From CAZICM01 sp964537685 (lineage in GTDB: Bacteria > Myxococcota_A > Polyangia > Polyangiales > Polyangiaceae): DNA of 64,000 bases. The notes under the pieces are model-generated. The model was given only the letters and a program-made list of their open reading frames with translations. It did not search any database and had not been told where the DNA came from. This document shows, in pieces, positions 25,317 through 34,838 of the stretch. The stretch spans positions 49,378 to 113,377 of the forward strand of contig CAZICM010000030.1 in assembly GCA_964537685.1 (NCBI GenBank), written 5' to 3'. Made by a program: the position numbers and the translations under genes. The number at the start of each line of letters is the position of its first letter. Within the stretch, counting starts at the first letter, position 1.

Positions 25317-28300
25317 TTAAGCGCGGTTTCTGCGCCGGCGAACGAAGATCGCCACCGCCGCGAGCAATGAAGCAAATGCCGAGCTGGTCGGGCTGGAGGA
25401 ATCCCCAACCACTTCGCAACCGCAACCGCCTTCATCCCCCGGATCGCTGCCCGTGCCGCCCGTGCCCATGGTGCCGCCCGTACCCATGGTGCCGCCTGCT
25501 CCGCCCGTGCCCATGGCACCGCCTGTGCCCATGGTGCCGCCTGCTCCGCCCGCGCCGGGCATATCGTCCGCGGCATTGTTCGGGTCGGTTTCGCCGGCAT
25601 CGACAACACCATCCTTGTTGGTGTCTTCGTTGCCATCGGATACCCCGCCCTTATCCGTGTCGGCATCGAGCGGATCCGTCTTTGTGGCACCGGAATCGCC
25701 ATCCGCAACGCAGGTAGCCGGATCTGAATCGGGATTCGAGCAATCCAAGCCCAGTTCCACGCCGTCGTTCAGACCATCGTTATCGCTGTCCGCATCGAGA
25801 GGATCGGTGCCCGCCGGACCTTCTTGGCCATCGAGCACGCCATCGTTGTCGGTGTCGGCATCGTTGGGATCGGTACCGAGCGTGGTCTCTTGCGGGTCGC
25901 TCAGACCGTCGTTGTCGGTGTCGGTGCAGTTGGGATCGGGATTGGTTCCTTGGCAAACGCCCGCTTGGCATAGATCGCTAAGGGTGCAAGCGTTGTTATC
26001 GTTGCACATCGATCCATCGGCCTTGGCCGGATTTGAGCACATTCCCGTCGCAGCATTGCAGCTTCCGGCGTCATGGCATTGATCCTGCGCCATACAAGTA
26101 ACGGGACTGCCGCCTACGCACGCTCCCGCCTGGCAAGTATCGGCCTGGGTGCAACCGTTGTTGTCGCTGCACGCCGAACCATTGGCCTTGGCCGGATTCG
26201 AACACATTCCCGTCGCGGGATCGCAGCTTCCCACATCGTGGCATTGGTCCTGGGCCACACAAGTGACAGCATTCCCACCCATGCACACACCCGCCTGACA
26301 GGTATCGGTCATCGTGCAGGCATTGCTATCATTGCACATCGAACCGTTGGCTTTCGCGGGGTTCGAGCACATTCCCGTCGCGGGATCGCAGCTTCCAGCA
26401 TCGTGGCACTGGTCCTGCGCCATACAGGTGACAGCATTTCCACCTGTGCACACACCCGCCTGGCAGACATCGTTCTGGGTGCAACCATTGCCATCACTGC
26501 AAGCGTTTCCGGTGAGCAGGGTGCATATACCATTGGCCGACGCTCCCGTGGCCACGGAGCAAGCGTCGCATGCCCCCGCATTACAGGCCGTGTTGCAGCA
26601 TACGCCGTCGACACAGTTACCGCTTCCGCATTCGCCATTTGTAGCGCAGACAGCGCCCAAGGGAGATCCTACGCCGCATACCCCCGCATCTGCAACCACA
26701 GACCGGAAAGGATTGTTGGTGATACCCGAAACGGCGATATTATCCACATACCAGCCCTGGAAGTTAGGCATACCCTCGAGTTCGTCCGAACCGATGCGGA
26801 AACGCAGCCGCACGGTCTTGCCCGCCATCACGTTGCCGAAATTCAGCGTCACGTTGTTGGTATTGGGCCATGCAGCATTCCTCCGCACAAAAGCCTGGCG
26901 ATTGCCCAGAGGATTGTTCGTCACCGCGGGGCCGGCAATGGTGCCATTATAGCCCGGAAGAGCATAGGTGTTCACATCCTGCCATGTCTGTCCGCCATCC
27001 TGGGTAATCTCGATAACCGCGCCATCCCAATAGGTCCATTGAGCCATGGCAAAGCTGGCTTCGAAGTCATAGGCATGGGCAAAGGTCACGACAAATGACT
27101 GCCCTACACCCACAACCAAATCGGGGGATTCAATCGCGGTGTCTGAGGTGGCCGGAAGATCTTGGCCATACCAGCGGAAGTTCCCATTGGCTTGGCGATT
27201 GCGCGACCACACCTCAGTCTCGAGGCCCGCGAAGCCTGGAGCAGCCCATTTCGCCCAAGGAGCCAGCGGGCTTTCCACGGTTTCAGTCTTGGAGCTCTGG
27301 GGAATATCATCATAATTTACGCGCAATGTACCCGTAGCTTGCACATTGGGAACGCAGGCGCCCGCATTATCCAAATCGACGGCAAAATCGATATCGGTAA
27401 CGTTCGCAAAGCTATTATCGAGCGCAACGGGAATGGTGGCGATCGCCGTACCAAAGGGCGTAATATTCACAATATTGGCTGTATTGCCATTGGGGAAGCT
27501 TACCCCCGCTACTGCCGTTGCCACCGTGACCGTTGTATTGGCCAGGGCTCCCGCGCCGCCGTTGAAGACTTCAACGTGGAGCAAACCCGTCTCCGTGCCA
27601 TCGAGGATGCCATCGCCGTCGCACGTAACAATGCTATCATCCAGCTTTAGCGACAACAGCTCTTGCGCGCCCGACAGGGTGAAGTCTTCCACGACACCCG
27701 CACCCGTCGTCGAATTTCTGGTCGGCGAGACGGCGCATGTCCCCGCGCCCCTCTCGGCGAATCCCTGGGCCAACAACAGGAAATCATTGGGATCATTGGC
27801 CTGGGCCGCCGCCAAAATACCATCGCGCTGCTCGGTGATGGTCGGATTTGCCGGAGCCATCATCATACCAGCCACAATATAGTCGGCCATTCGGCGCCTT
27901 GCCTCGCTGAAGGTATGGCCGCCATTCATAATCAGCCCGGTATAAGCCTGGAAGAGCATGGTCGTCCAAACTTCACCGGCATTATGCACTTCCCAGTTGT
28001 TGATTCCATTGTCCTGATTGGGTCCGGGAGGAAGCGCTTGACCATCCGAAACATGCTTAAACGTCATTCCGTTTTTGGTCATGTCGCGCGTATAGGGGAA
28101 GCGCCGTATACCAAAATACCCCGCGTCGCCCATGCTGACCGTCGAATAAATCGCCGCGCCAAAGGTGCCCGTCGCCACGTTTTCCCCGCCATCAATGGCC
28201 AGCATCATGGCATTAAAATCACCCCAGCCCTCGCTCTCACCGCCGCATTGATCGGTGGTGCAGGTCGTGACCAAGCGATGATGAATATAATGCCCCCATT

Positions 28301-30221
28301 CATGCGCGACGATTCCATTATCGATCGTACCATCGCGCATCACGGCGGCCTGCTGACTCATCGTCACCGTCAGCGTTTGATTCATCATTTCGGTGATCAG
28401 CGTATTGCCATCATTTTGACCAATGCCAAAAGAACCAATGCTTACGCTGCCTGCGGGAATATTTGGATCGTCGCCCATGGGAGGAATACCAGGCGAAACG
28501 TTATCCATAATCAAAACGCCCGCGGCACCCGCATTCTCGGCCCGGTTTACCTTATCTTCAAAGGTGCAATTGCCCCGCTTTAAAAGAACAATTTTCCCAG
28601 TGACGTTATTAATTAGATTCTGGCATCCATCATTGATATCGGGATTTCCGCCTGTTGGCATCGCGCCATCCTGGCCGAGAATCAATTGCGCCGTAACATT
28701 GAAGGTCCCCGCGCCGAAGCTCGCAGCCTGATGCGGCGGCGTCAGACCCAAGGGCTGAATTAAAAGCGAGGTCGCCGCCTTGCCATCCCACACATACATC
28801 TGCATGCGGGGCGATGTACCGTCCGCGGGTGTGGCCATATTGGCATTGTTGGTGCCGCTATTGTCCTGCGCTTCCGCAAGCAGCGGATCGCCCTGAGCAC
28901 CGCCCCGGCCAAAGTTCGACGTCTGCGCATTGCCGGCCGTCTCGTTGAAGCCCGAATCGTAATAGAAATCGTGCAGCCAGTTGATATCGTAAAAGAGCTG
29001 TGTCACCGCGGCCCGAATCTGATTGTTGTTCACATTGGGCGCGAGGCTTGTGTCATAGGTGCGATCGAAGGTATTGGCCGAGGTTGTCGTGGCCCGCAAA
29101 TCGCCCGCGCTAAAGCCGTCGGGCGAAGCGATATCGGCGTAGGCATCGCAGTTATTGCCCGTCGACTGCGTGGCATTCGCGGCCAGCCAGGGATCGGCCA
29201 TGCCATTCGGATTCGTATTAAATCCTTCAATGGAAATCATAACCGGCGGAATGTAAGCCGGATCCGATCCATCGGGAACTCCCGCCGGATGAGGCGTGTA
29301 ATCGGCTTGCGGACCGTCGAGGGGCTGGAAGGGAGCCGCCGTCTCCGCCCACACTTTGTAGTTAAACGCCGCATCCTGCACCAGATTCTTGCGCTGCAGC
29401 ACATCGCCTGAATCGGCCGCGATCACATAGCCGGACATCTCCGAAGATTTGTCATTCGCTTTCGTTATATCGAGCTCCAGGTAATAGGCCGGAACAACGC
29501 GATCGGGCAGCGTGTAAAAGACTTTCTTCGCGCGGGCGGGCGTGTTGAATGAAAGCCCTTTCGCCTGCCCGGCCGCCGGCTTCAAATTGAAGTACTGATA
29601 TCCCGGCGTCTTTGGATCGGCCGCGCTCAGATCTTGAGCGGAGATGGACATGCCGAGCATATCGTTGAAAGCGCGGGTCACCGCCTGAGCGTCTGATAGG
29701 CTAAATTTACGGTCATTTCCTCTGGTTTTCGGCGTCGCGGCCGCATGCAGATTCCCGCTGATCGCAACCAGCTCACCATTTCGGGCCATCAGGATTTTCA
29801 TTTCTGTGCCGAAGACTTCAGCGCCGTCGATGCGCTGACCCAGGACGACGACGATCCCTCCGCGGCCCGTATCGTGCACTTGCTTTACATAAGCCGTATC
29901 CAAAGCCGCACGCGAAAGCCCATACAGCTCCGCATTGTGCTCGGCATACTGAAGGGCGAGCCGCTCGGGCGCCCCATTCGGATCGCGCAGCGCGTGTTTT
30001 TGAGGGGCGGCCCAGAAAAACGTGGGCACTCCCCGCTGAGAATCCATAGAGGCAACGGTGCCTTTGGCTCCAATGCCCATGCCTTGAGAAATAGGCGAAA
30101 CCGGGCCGGAAACCGCTAATGCATCGTTGTAGACATCGATATTCGGCCGCTCCATGGCCTGAGCGAATGAGCCGCCAAGCAAGGCAAGCATCAAAGGAAC
30201 AATATGAATCGTACGCTTCAT
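25317..30221 (-). CDS. secreted M36 (fungalysin-type) metalloprotease with MYXO-CTERM tail
   Basis: This 1634-residue secreted protease has a signal peptide (start ATG 30221, GGAG 9 bases upstream) and an FTP-type propeptide. The zinc site is HEWGH at about residues 640-644, with ESEGWGDFNAM supplying the downstream glutamate. A PA-domain insert precedes it (VLLKRGNCTFEDKVNRAENA). Beta domains, four 55-residue Cys-rich units (core CHDAGSCDPATGMCSNPAK) and calcium-type DTDNDG repeats follow. A Gly/Thr linker leads to GGCGCEVVGD, a hydrophobic helix and RRRRNRA, a MYXO-CTERM signal handled by a myxosortase. It probably degrades external protein while anchored at the surface. A histidine kinase gene lies just upstream on the same strand. 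Confidence 0.93.
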   Translation of the reverse strand: MKRTIHIVPLMLALLGGSFAQAMERPNIDVYNDALAVSGPVSPISQGMGIGAKGTVASMDSQRGVPTFFWAAPQKHALRDPNGAPERLALQYAEHNAELYGLSRAALDTAYVKQVHDTGRGGIVVVLGQRIDGAEVFGTEMKILMARNGELVAISGNLHAAATPKTRGNDRKFSLSDAQAVTRAFNDMLGMSISAQDLSAADPKTPGYQYFNLKPAAGQAKGLSFNTPARAKKVFYTLPDRVVPAYYLELDITKANDKSSEMSGYVIAADSGDVLQRKNLVQDAAFNYKVWAETAAPFQPLDGPQADYTPHPAGVPDGSDPAYIPPVMISIEGFNTNPNGMADPWLAANATQSTGNNCDAYADIASPDGFSAGDLRATTTSANTFDRTYDTSLAPNVNNNQIRAAVTQLFYDINWLHDFYYDSGFNETAGNAQTSNFGRGGAQGDPLLAEAQDNSGTNNANMATPADGTSPRMQMYVWDGKAATSLLIQPLGLTPPHQAASFGAGTFNVTAQLILGQDGAMPTGGNPDINDGCQNLINNVTGKIVLLKRGNCTFEDKVNRAENAGAAGVLIMDNVSPGIPPMGDDPNIPAGSVSIGSFGIGQNDGNTLITEMMNQTLTVTMSQQAAVMRDGTIDNGIVAHEWGHYIHHRLVTTCTTDQCGGESEGWGDFNAMMLAIDGGENVATGTFGAAIYSTVSMGDAGYFGIRRFPYTRDMTKNGMTFKHVSDGQALPPGPNQDNGINNWEVHNAGEVWTTMLFQAYTGLIMNGGHTFSEARRRMADYIVAGMMMAPANPTITEQRDGILAAAQANDPNDFLLLAQGFAERGAGTCAVSPTRNSTTGAGVVEDFTLSGAQELLSLKLDDSIVTCDGDGILDGTETGLLHVEVFNGGAGALANTTVTVATAVAGVSFPNGNTANIVNITPFGTAIATIPVALDNSFANVTDIDFAVDLDNAGACVPNVQATGTLRVNYDDIPQSSKTETVESPLAPWAKWAAPGFAGLETEVWSRNRQANGNFRWYGQDLPATSDTAIESPDLVVGVGQSFVVTFAHAYDFEASFAMAQWTYWDGAVIEITQDGGQTWQDVNTYALPGYNGTIAGPAVTNNPLGNRQAFVRRNAAWPNTNNVTLNFGNVMAGKTVRLRFRIGSDELEGMPNFQGWYVDNIAVSGITNNPFRSVVADAGVCGVGSPLGAVCATNGECGSGNCVDGVCCNTACNAGACDACSVATGASANGICTLLTGNACSDGNGCTQNDVCQAGVCTGGNAVTCMAQDQCHDAGSCDPATGMCSNPAKANGSMCNDSNACTMTDTCQAGVCMGGNAVTCVAQDQCHDVGSCDPATGMCSNPAKANGSACSDNNGCTQADTCQAGACVGGSPVTCMAQDQCHDAGSCNAATGMCSNPAKADGSMCNDNNACTLSDLCQAGVCQGTNPDPNCTDTDNDGLSDPQETTLGTDPNDADTDNDGVLDGQEGPAGTDPLDADSDNDGLNDGVELGLDCSNPDSDPATCVADGDSGATKTDPLDADTDKGGVSDGNEDTNKDGVVDAGETDPNNAADDMPGAGGAGGTMGTGGAMGTGGAGGTMGTGGTMGTGGTGSDPGDEGGCGCEVVGDSSSPTSSAFASLLAAVAIFVRRRRNRA
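25451..25552. repeat. 18-bp tandem repeats encoding Gly/Thr/Met linker
   Basis: Units of the form CCCGTGCCCATGGTGCCG recur with small changes and encode the MGTGGT-type linker before the MYXO-CTERM tail. They are prone to slippage, so linker length is expected to vary between strains. Confidence 0.7.
25940..26515. repeat. tandem ~165-bp repeats encoding Cys-rich stalk units
   Basis: About three and a half units of 55 codons are visible, marked by repeated TGGCA(T/C)TGGTCCTG-type blocks near 26080, 26240 and 26405. Adjacent units are highly similar at the DNA level, which points to recent internal duplication in the protease gene. Confidence 0.7.
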
Positions 30222-30302
30222 CTTCGTTGGCTCCAAAACCTGTGCAGAATGAACCAGCACAGCGTAGTCAGGCTTGAGCCAAAGAAAACAAAATAATCGA
30301 CG

Positions 30303-31811
30303 TCATGCTTCTAACATTTGAACAGGAGGAATTGATTTGCTGAAAATCGGCAACCGAATCTGACAGCGCGTACCCTTGCCCAGCTCGCTCTCCACCGCGA
30401 TTTTACCTCCCATGATTTCACAGAAGTTCTTGGTCAAGGCGAGACCCAGGCCCGCTCCCCCAAAACGCTTGCGGATTGTATTGTCGCCTTGAAAAAAAGG
30501 CTCGAATAAGCGTTCCAAATGCTCTTTCGCGATACCAATACCGGTATCGCTCACCGTAAACAAAATCCAAGCCTGGCCCTCATGATCGTAGGTATCCACA
30601 TCGAGCGAAATGCGCCCATCTTTCGTAAATTTGCAGGCATTGGACAGCACATTTAAAAGCATTTGGCGCAGTTTTAGCGCGTCCGCCCGCATTCGCCCTA
30701 CGGAATCCGATACCGAAACGCATAGCTCATTATGATTCTTCGCCGCGGCGGGCAATATCGTCCCCTCGACTTCCCGCACCAGGGCCGGAATATCGACGAT
30801 TTCGCGCATCAGCTCGATTTTGCCCGCTTCAATCCTGGCCACATCCAAAATATCGCTGATCAGCCCCAGCAGATGCTTTGCCGCTATCTGAATTCTCTGC
30901 AGATCCCGCCCAGCCTGTGCCGGATCGTTCCGCTCTTCCTGCAACAGCTCCGCATATCCGATAATCGCATTGAGCGGCGTCCGGAGCTCATGGCTCATAT
31001 TCGCCAAAAAAGTGCTCTTCGCTTGACTGGCAAGCTCGGCGGTTTCCTTCGCCTTGCGCAAATCTTTTTCGCTTTGCTCCAGCGCCTGAACATGTTTTTC
31101 CGTCTCCCGCGCCTGCTCCGAAAGCCTGCGCGAAAGGCGCTGCCCATAGATCGCTACACTCACCACCATCAGCCCAATGCACGCCGCAATAAAGTACTCA
31201 TAGCGGGAAAGCACCGCGGCGGTGGCCTCTTGCTCGCGGAAATGAGTGCGCTGAATTTCCTGCACCCGGCGGCCAAGCCTTGTCACCGTAGCCCCAAGCT
31301 CGGCATAACGCCTATCCATCGTTGCCATCCGCGAAGCCGCCTTCGCCGGCAAGCCCTTGTCCAGATAGTCAAAAATAAGCCCGGCTTCCACCTTCATTAA
31401 ATTCATGATCAATTCGATTTCATTCAAATCCTCTTTTAGAAGGCGGCCTTCGCTTTCCGGCACCCGCTCTTCCAGATCCTTGCGAATCGTCTTCAATTGA
31501 GCCTGAAAGCCCGAGTCCGCGTGCCGCATGCGCTCCCTCTCGCGGGATACGTCCCCCGAATCAAATACATCGTTGCCGGGCGCATTTACCTCGGCGGCCA
31601 GTTGCCCGAGCTGAACGAAAGAGCCCAGCCTTTCGGCCCATTCATGATTCACTTCAATGGATTGCTTATAAATATTGCTCATCTCATGATTGACATAGAG
31701 GCTGACCATCACAGTCATCACATCAAAAGCAGCCAACAGAAAATACGCATAATAAGTACGGGGTTTTCTCGATCCGGCCTTGGTGGCAGATGAAGAGCGA
31801 TTTTGGACCAC
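30303..31811 (-). CDS. sensor histidine kinase with extracytoplasmic sensor domain
   Basis: The 502-residue protein is a membrane sensor kinase. Two transmembrane helices (about 20-41 and 206-224) enclose a helical periplasmic domain of about 165 residues resembling a four-helix sensor. A coiled linker leads to the HisKA box SHELRTPLNAIIGYAE (phosphoacceptor His) and the ATPase with N box LNVLSNACKFT, G1 DTGIGI and G2 GGAGLGL. No receiver domain is attached and no response regulator gene is adjacent, so it is an orphan kinase by context. Translation appears to start at GTG (31811). The M36 protease gene begins 81 bases downstream and might be co-transcribed. Confidence 0.93.
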   Translation of the reverse strand: MVQNRSSSATKAGSRKPRTYYAYFLLAAFDVMTVMVSLYVNHEMSNIYKQSIEVNHEWAERLGSFVQLGQLAAEVNAPGNDVFDSGDVSRERERMRHADSGFQAQLKTIRKDLEERVPESEGRLLKEDLNEIELIMNLMKVEAGLIFDYLDKGLPAKAASRMATMDRRYAELGATVTRLGRRVQEIQRTHFREQEATAAVLSRYEYFIAACIGLMVVSVAIYGQRLSRRLSEQARETEKHVQALEQSEKDLRKAKETAELASQAKSTFLANMSHELRTPLNAIIGYAELLQEERNDPAQAGRDLQRIQIAAKHLLGLISDILDVARIEAGKIELMREIVDIPALVREVEGTILPAAAKNHNELCVSVSDSVGRMRADALKLRQMLLNVLSNACKFTKDGRISLDVDTYDHEGQAWILFTVSDTGIGIAKEHLERLFEPFFQGDNTIRKRFGGAGLGLALTKNFCEIMGGKIAVESELGKGTRCQIRLPIFSKSIPPVQMLEA

Positions 31812-31956
31812 GGTTCTTTGGACCTATCACGGCCTCTAAAAATTACCTAGAGTCATCCTCGAAGAAACGGCCGCTTATTTCCTGCTCCTCTTCCTCTAGA
31901 GAAGATCCGGCGAACATTTGGTTTTCAAGACAGGCCGTGTGTGATACACGAAGCCC

Positions 31957-32274
31957 ATGAAGCAACGATTCTTTTCTTTCATGGGCATGCTGGTATGTAC
32001 TTTTTCGTTGTTGACCGGCCTTACGGCTTGTCAAAGCGATGGAGAGGCCGTTTGCGACCTCAAGTGCGACTGCGAGGGATGTAGCGATTTTGACAGGGAT
32101 AATTGCTACGACGATGTGGACGACAACGCTCGCGACGCTGACTACCGAGGGTGTCTGGATCTTTACGATGACTTAAAAGCCTGCGAATACGATACAGGCT
32201 ATTGCAAGGGCGGCGCAGACTGGGAAACAAGCTGCAAAACCGAAAAAGAACGCTACGATAACTGCCGTAAATAA
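31957..32274 (+). CDS. small Cys-rich lipoprotein
   Basis: This 105-residue protein starts with a lipoprotein signal ending in LTAC (Cys25). The mature part is acidic and has ten further cysteines, spaced as CDLKCDCEGC, then single cysteines across two predicted helices (LDLYDDLKACEYDTGYC, then ERYDNC). It resembles small myxobacterial lipoproteins with disulphide-linked helices, but I know no function. It is divergent from the histidine kinase gene, with 145 bases between them. Confidence 0.75.
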   Translation: MKQRFFSFMGMLVCTFSLLTGLTACQSDGEAVCDLKCDCEGCSDFDRDNCYDDVDDNARDADYRGCLDLYDDLKACEYDTGYCKGGADWETSCKTEKERYDNCRK

Positions 32275-32512
32275 GCCTTGGATTTCATTGGTTAGCTCTT
32301 GCCCCCAAACCTTATCGGGCACACCCATTCTATATCCACAGCAACAATAGGACCGCCCTCCTCCCTCCTCCCTGCACCCTTCATGCATTGAGTGCCAAAT
32401 GATCATGTATAAAAGCTATACAATCAAAATAGAAAAAATATATAGACCGGCACTCCATCAAAAAAGCGCGGCGGCAAAACAAATAAATTGATTAACAATA
32501 CAGTCTAATCGG
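32275..32512. other. AT-rich intergenic region, no gene seen
   Basis: The stretch between the small lipoprotein gene and tRNA-Leu contains no credible coding frame. Its right half (about 32400-32510) is strongly AT-rich compared with the window. No inverted repeat with a T-run was found on either strand. Confidence 0.5.
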
Positions 32513-32596
32513 TAGCCCCGGCCGGACTCGAACCGGCACACCAGTTACGGTCGTGGATTTTAAATCCACTGCGTATACCTATTCCGCCACAGGGCC
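32513..32596 (-). tRNA. tRNA-Leu (anticodon UAA)
   Basis: The minus strand folds into a complete class II tRNA of 84 bases. The acceptor arm GGCCCTG pairs with CGGGGCT, including two G-U pairs. A D-arm with GGCGGAATAGGTATACGC, an anticodon stem GTGGA/TCCAC with loop TTTAAAA (anticodon TAA), a long variable arm and a T-arm GCCGG-TTCGAGT-CCGGC follow. The 3' CCA is not fully encoded (ACCG). It reads UUA and UUG leucine codons. Confidence 0.95.
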
Positions 32597-32653
32597 TCAC
32601 ACGGGAATCGCTCTATACGCCTTTTGTGATGGCTTTCCAATACCTATCCGCAC

Positions 32654-33391
32654 CTACTTCTCTTCCTGCCCGGAATGCGCTGAAAGCGCGGCCTCCACCA
32701 ACTCAATCGCAATCTGCGCGTCCTCCACGCTGAACTCTCCGGGCGCCGCCTGACCCAGCGTCGCCGCCAAATAGCGCGCTCTTCTGTCCGAACGCAAAAC
32801 CCGCGACGCGCCTCCGCACATCCGGCACACCAGCCCGCCCGCCCGCGCATCAATGCACGCCGTCGCCTGATCACCGCACTCCCGGCCGCACCGCACACAA
32901 TGCGAAAAATCGAGCTCCCAGCCCACCGCCGACAAAATCCGCAGCCCCGACGCCGCCAGCATCGGCTCCGCCAAAGCCTGTGAATCTGCGTCGTCCAGAT
33001 GATCGAGCAGCTCGTTCACTTCTTGCCACAGCACAGGTTCGCGTGTGTGAGGAGGCGATGCCCGCCGAATCCAGCGCAGTGCCCGGCCCGCTGCCTCGAG
33101 TCTTGACAAGTCCGCAACCAAGCGGTTTCTCGGCCGCTCGAGCGTGGCCTCGGTCAGCGGCACCAATTCGGCGCCGGCCCGGTCTTCCAAGCTCACCCGG
33201 AGCAAATGCATCGGCTCGAGCGCAACGAAACGCTTGTTCGAACGCCTCGCTCCCCGGGCCACCGTCGCAACCAGCCCGCGCATCTCTGTGAAAAAGGTCG
33301 CGACCCAATCCGCTTCACCATAAGGCACACGCCGCACAAGCAGCGCGTTCGTGACCAGGCGCTCGGATTTAGCGCGCACTGCCCTGGGCAT
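32654..33391 (-). CDS. recO: DNA repair protein RecO
   Basis: RecO helps RecR load RecA at gaps and breaks in recombinational repair. The 245-residue product has the N-terminal OB-fold beginning TNALLVRRVPYGEADWVATFFTE (residues about 14-36) followed by GLVATVARGARRSNKRF, and the central helical domain. A zinc-finger follows as CVRCGRECG and CRMCGG (four cysteines). Length and layout fit bacterial RecO. It lies 57 bases from the tRNA gene and 8 bases downstream of the RodZ-like gene, probably in one transcript with it. Confidence 0.93.
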   Translation of the reverse strand: MPRAVRAKSERLVTNALLVRRVPYGEADWVATFFTEMRGLVATVARGARRSNKRFVALEPMHLLRVSLEDRAGAELVPLTEATLERPRNRLVADLSRLEAAGRALRWIRRASPPHTREPVLWQEVNELLDHLDDADSQALAEPMLAASGLRILSAVGWELDFSHCVRCGRECGDQATACIDARAGGLVCRMCGGASRVLRSDRRARYLAATLGQAAPGEFSVEDAQIAIELVEAALSAHSGQEEK

Positions 33392-33399
33392 GAAATTCC

Positions 33400-33831
33400 C
33401 TAGGCAAAAGGCGCAAGGCGCGCCGGCTGAGCCGCATTGGAAAGCTCTTGCGGCATATCGTGACCGCGCGGCCTAAGCACAATGGAGAGCGCCAGCGTAA
33501 ACAAGATGAGCAGCAGCACAAAGGCGATGACGACGCCAAAACGCCTTCCTTGCGTGCGTTTTACCGGCGTTGCGAGCGGGAGCGGAGTCACCCACGCAAC
33601 GCGGCGGCTTGCGGTATAGCGCGCCAACACATCTTCGACGGGGAGCGAGACGGCCCTTGCGTAGGCTCGAAGAAAACCACGCGCAAATACTTCGCCGGGA
33701 AGATCATCGAAATGATCCGCCTCGATCCGCTCGATCGATGCGACGGGGATGCGGGTAGCGCGGGAAATCTCTTCCACACTCATCCCCCTCGTTTCGCGCG
33801 TTCGCTTTAGATAGCGGCCGATCGAGTCCAT
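33400..33831 (-). CDS. RodZ-like HTH membrane protein
   Basis: The 143-residue protein has an N-terminal Xre/RodZ-type helix-turn-helix (about residues 1-75), with LKRTRETRGMSVEEISRATR and EVFARGFLRAYAR. The latter motif is typical of RodZ rather than DNA-binding regulators. One transmembrane helix follows at about 100-122. A short tail replaces the usual periplasmic domain, so it is a truncated relative of RodZ, which links MreB to the cell wall. I used the ATG at 33831; an in-frame GTG at 33837 is possible. Confidence 0.8.
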   Translation of the reverse strand: MDSIGRYLKRTRETRGMSVEEISRATRIPVASIERIEADHFDDLPGEVFARGFLRAYARAVSLPVEDVLARYTASRRVAWVTPLPLATPVKRTQGRRFGVVIAFVLLLILFTLALSIVLRPRGHDMPQELSNAAQPARLAPFA

Positions 33832-33935
33832 GAACACTTGCCCGTTACAATTCTTAAAACCCTTTGAAGCTGTTTCTTAAGTGAAGCTATTTCAATCGGA
33901 TCTAAACAAAAACCTCAAGGCTTTATTGCCGGTCC

Positions 33936-34784
33936 TTAAGGCGATTCCAAGCGTTTCAACTCGGCCGCGCACTTTTGTCCCACCGCGGTTGTGCGGGAGA
34001 TATCGCGGCAGGTTGTGTAATCGGCCTTCGCTTCATCGCGGAGTCCTTGATTTAAAGCGATTCTCGCTCGCGCACCGTAAGCGTCCTGAAGGGATTTACA
34101 TTCGGGGCGCTCGGTGGATACGGCTTTGGTTAGAGCCTCGCGCGCGAGTTTTGGCTCACCTTTTTTCTCGTAGGCGAGGCCAAGCCTAAAAAAACCCACA
34201 CAGAACAGCGGCTGAACGGCGATGGCGCGGGTCAGCGCATCGATGGCCTCGTCGTTATTTCCCCGCAGAAGATAAGCCCAGCCCAAGTTTCCCCAAGCCT
34301 TTTCGGGCGTGGCGTAGACCATGTCATCGGCGAGGGGTTTAAGGACAGAAATGGCTTCGTCGTAGCGGCCTTGATGAACGAGGATCACCCCGAGGGTATT
34401 TTTGGCATCGCGCAGATCCGGCTTGAGCGAGATCGCCGTGCGCACATAGCTTTCGGCTTCATCAAAACGGCAATCGCTCGATGTTTTGGGATCTTCCGAA
34501 GCCGCGCAGAACGAAAGCATGATGAGCGAGCCCAAATAGGCTGCATCGGCATTTTGGTCGTCCAGCTCGAGGGCCTTTTTCGTGTGAGCGAGCGCTTCGC
34601 GAAAGCTATTGCGGCCAAAGGCATCGCGGGCCAAATCGTACTCGCCGAGCGACTGAGCGGCGGCATCGGCACCTTGTCCGCCGGAATTCGCCGATGCGCA
34701 AGCCACGGAAGCGATCGCCACAAATAGCGGAAGGATTTGTCCCTTTCCCGCGGTGTTGTGGCGCTTTCGCTTGCCGTGCTCCAT
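33936..34784 (-). CDS. TPR lipoprotein, PilF/Tgl-like
   Basis: This 282-residue protein has a lipoprotein-type signal ending in SVAC and about five to six tetratricopeptide repeats across the mature part, for example NSFREALAHTKKALELDDQNADAAY and WGNLGWAYLLRGNNDEAIDALTRAI. The arrangement resembles PilF/Tgl, the pilotin lipoprotein that assembles the type IV pilus secretin, which is widespread in myxobacteria. No pilus genes are near, so other TPR lipoproteins remain possible. The start has AAGGAAAG upstream. It lies downstream of the Crp-type regulator on the same strand. Confidence 0.75.
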   Translation of the reverse strand: MEHGKRKRHNTAGKGQILPLFVAIASVACASANSGGQGADAAAQSLGEYDLARDAFGRNSFREALAHTKKALELDDQNADAAYLGSLIMLSFCAASEDPKTSSDCRFDEAESYVRTAISLKPDLRDAKNTLGVILVHQGRYDEAISVLKPLADDMVYATPEKAWGNLGWAYLLRGNNDEAIDALTRAIAVQPLFCVGFFRLGLAYEKKGEPKLAREALTKAVSTERPECKSLQDAYGARARIALNQGLRDEAKADYTTCRDISRTTAVGQKCAAELKRLESP

Positions 34785-34838
34785 GCGTCTTTCCTTCGGT
34801 GCCCGAAACGCTGTGGTTAGCCCGGCCTTCGCAATGCG

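Noticed and set aside
25940..26515. Possible CRISPR array
   Set aside because: The repeats are about 165 bases, lack spacers and are in-frame coding units.
26073..28583. Two long plus-strand frames opposite the M36 protease
   Set aside because: Both are antisense to an intact protease with HEWGH and repeats; their repeats mirror the Cys-rich units.
32513..32596. tRNA-Leu as an integration site
   Set aside because: No integrase gene and no repeat of the tRNA 3' end were seen nearby.
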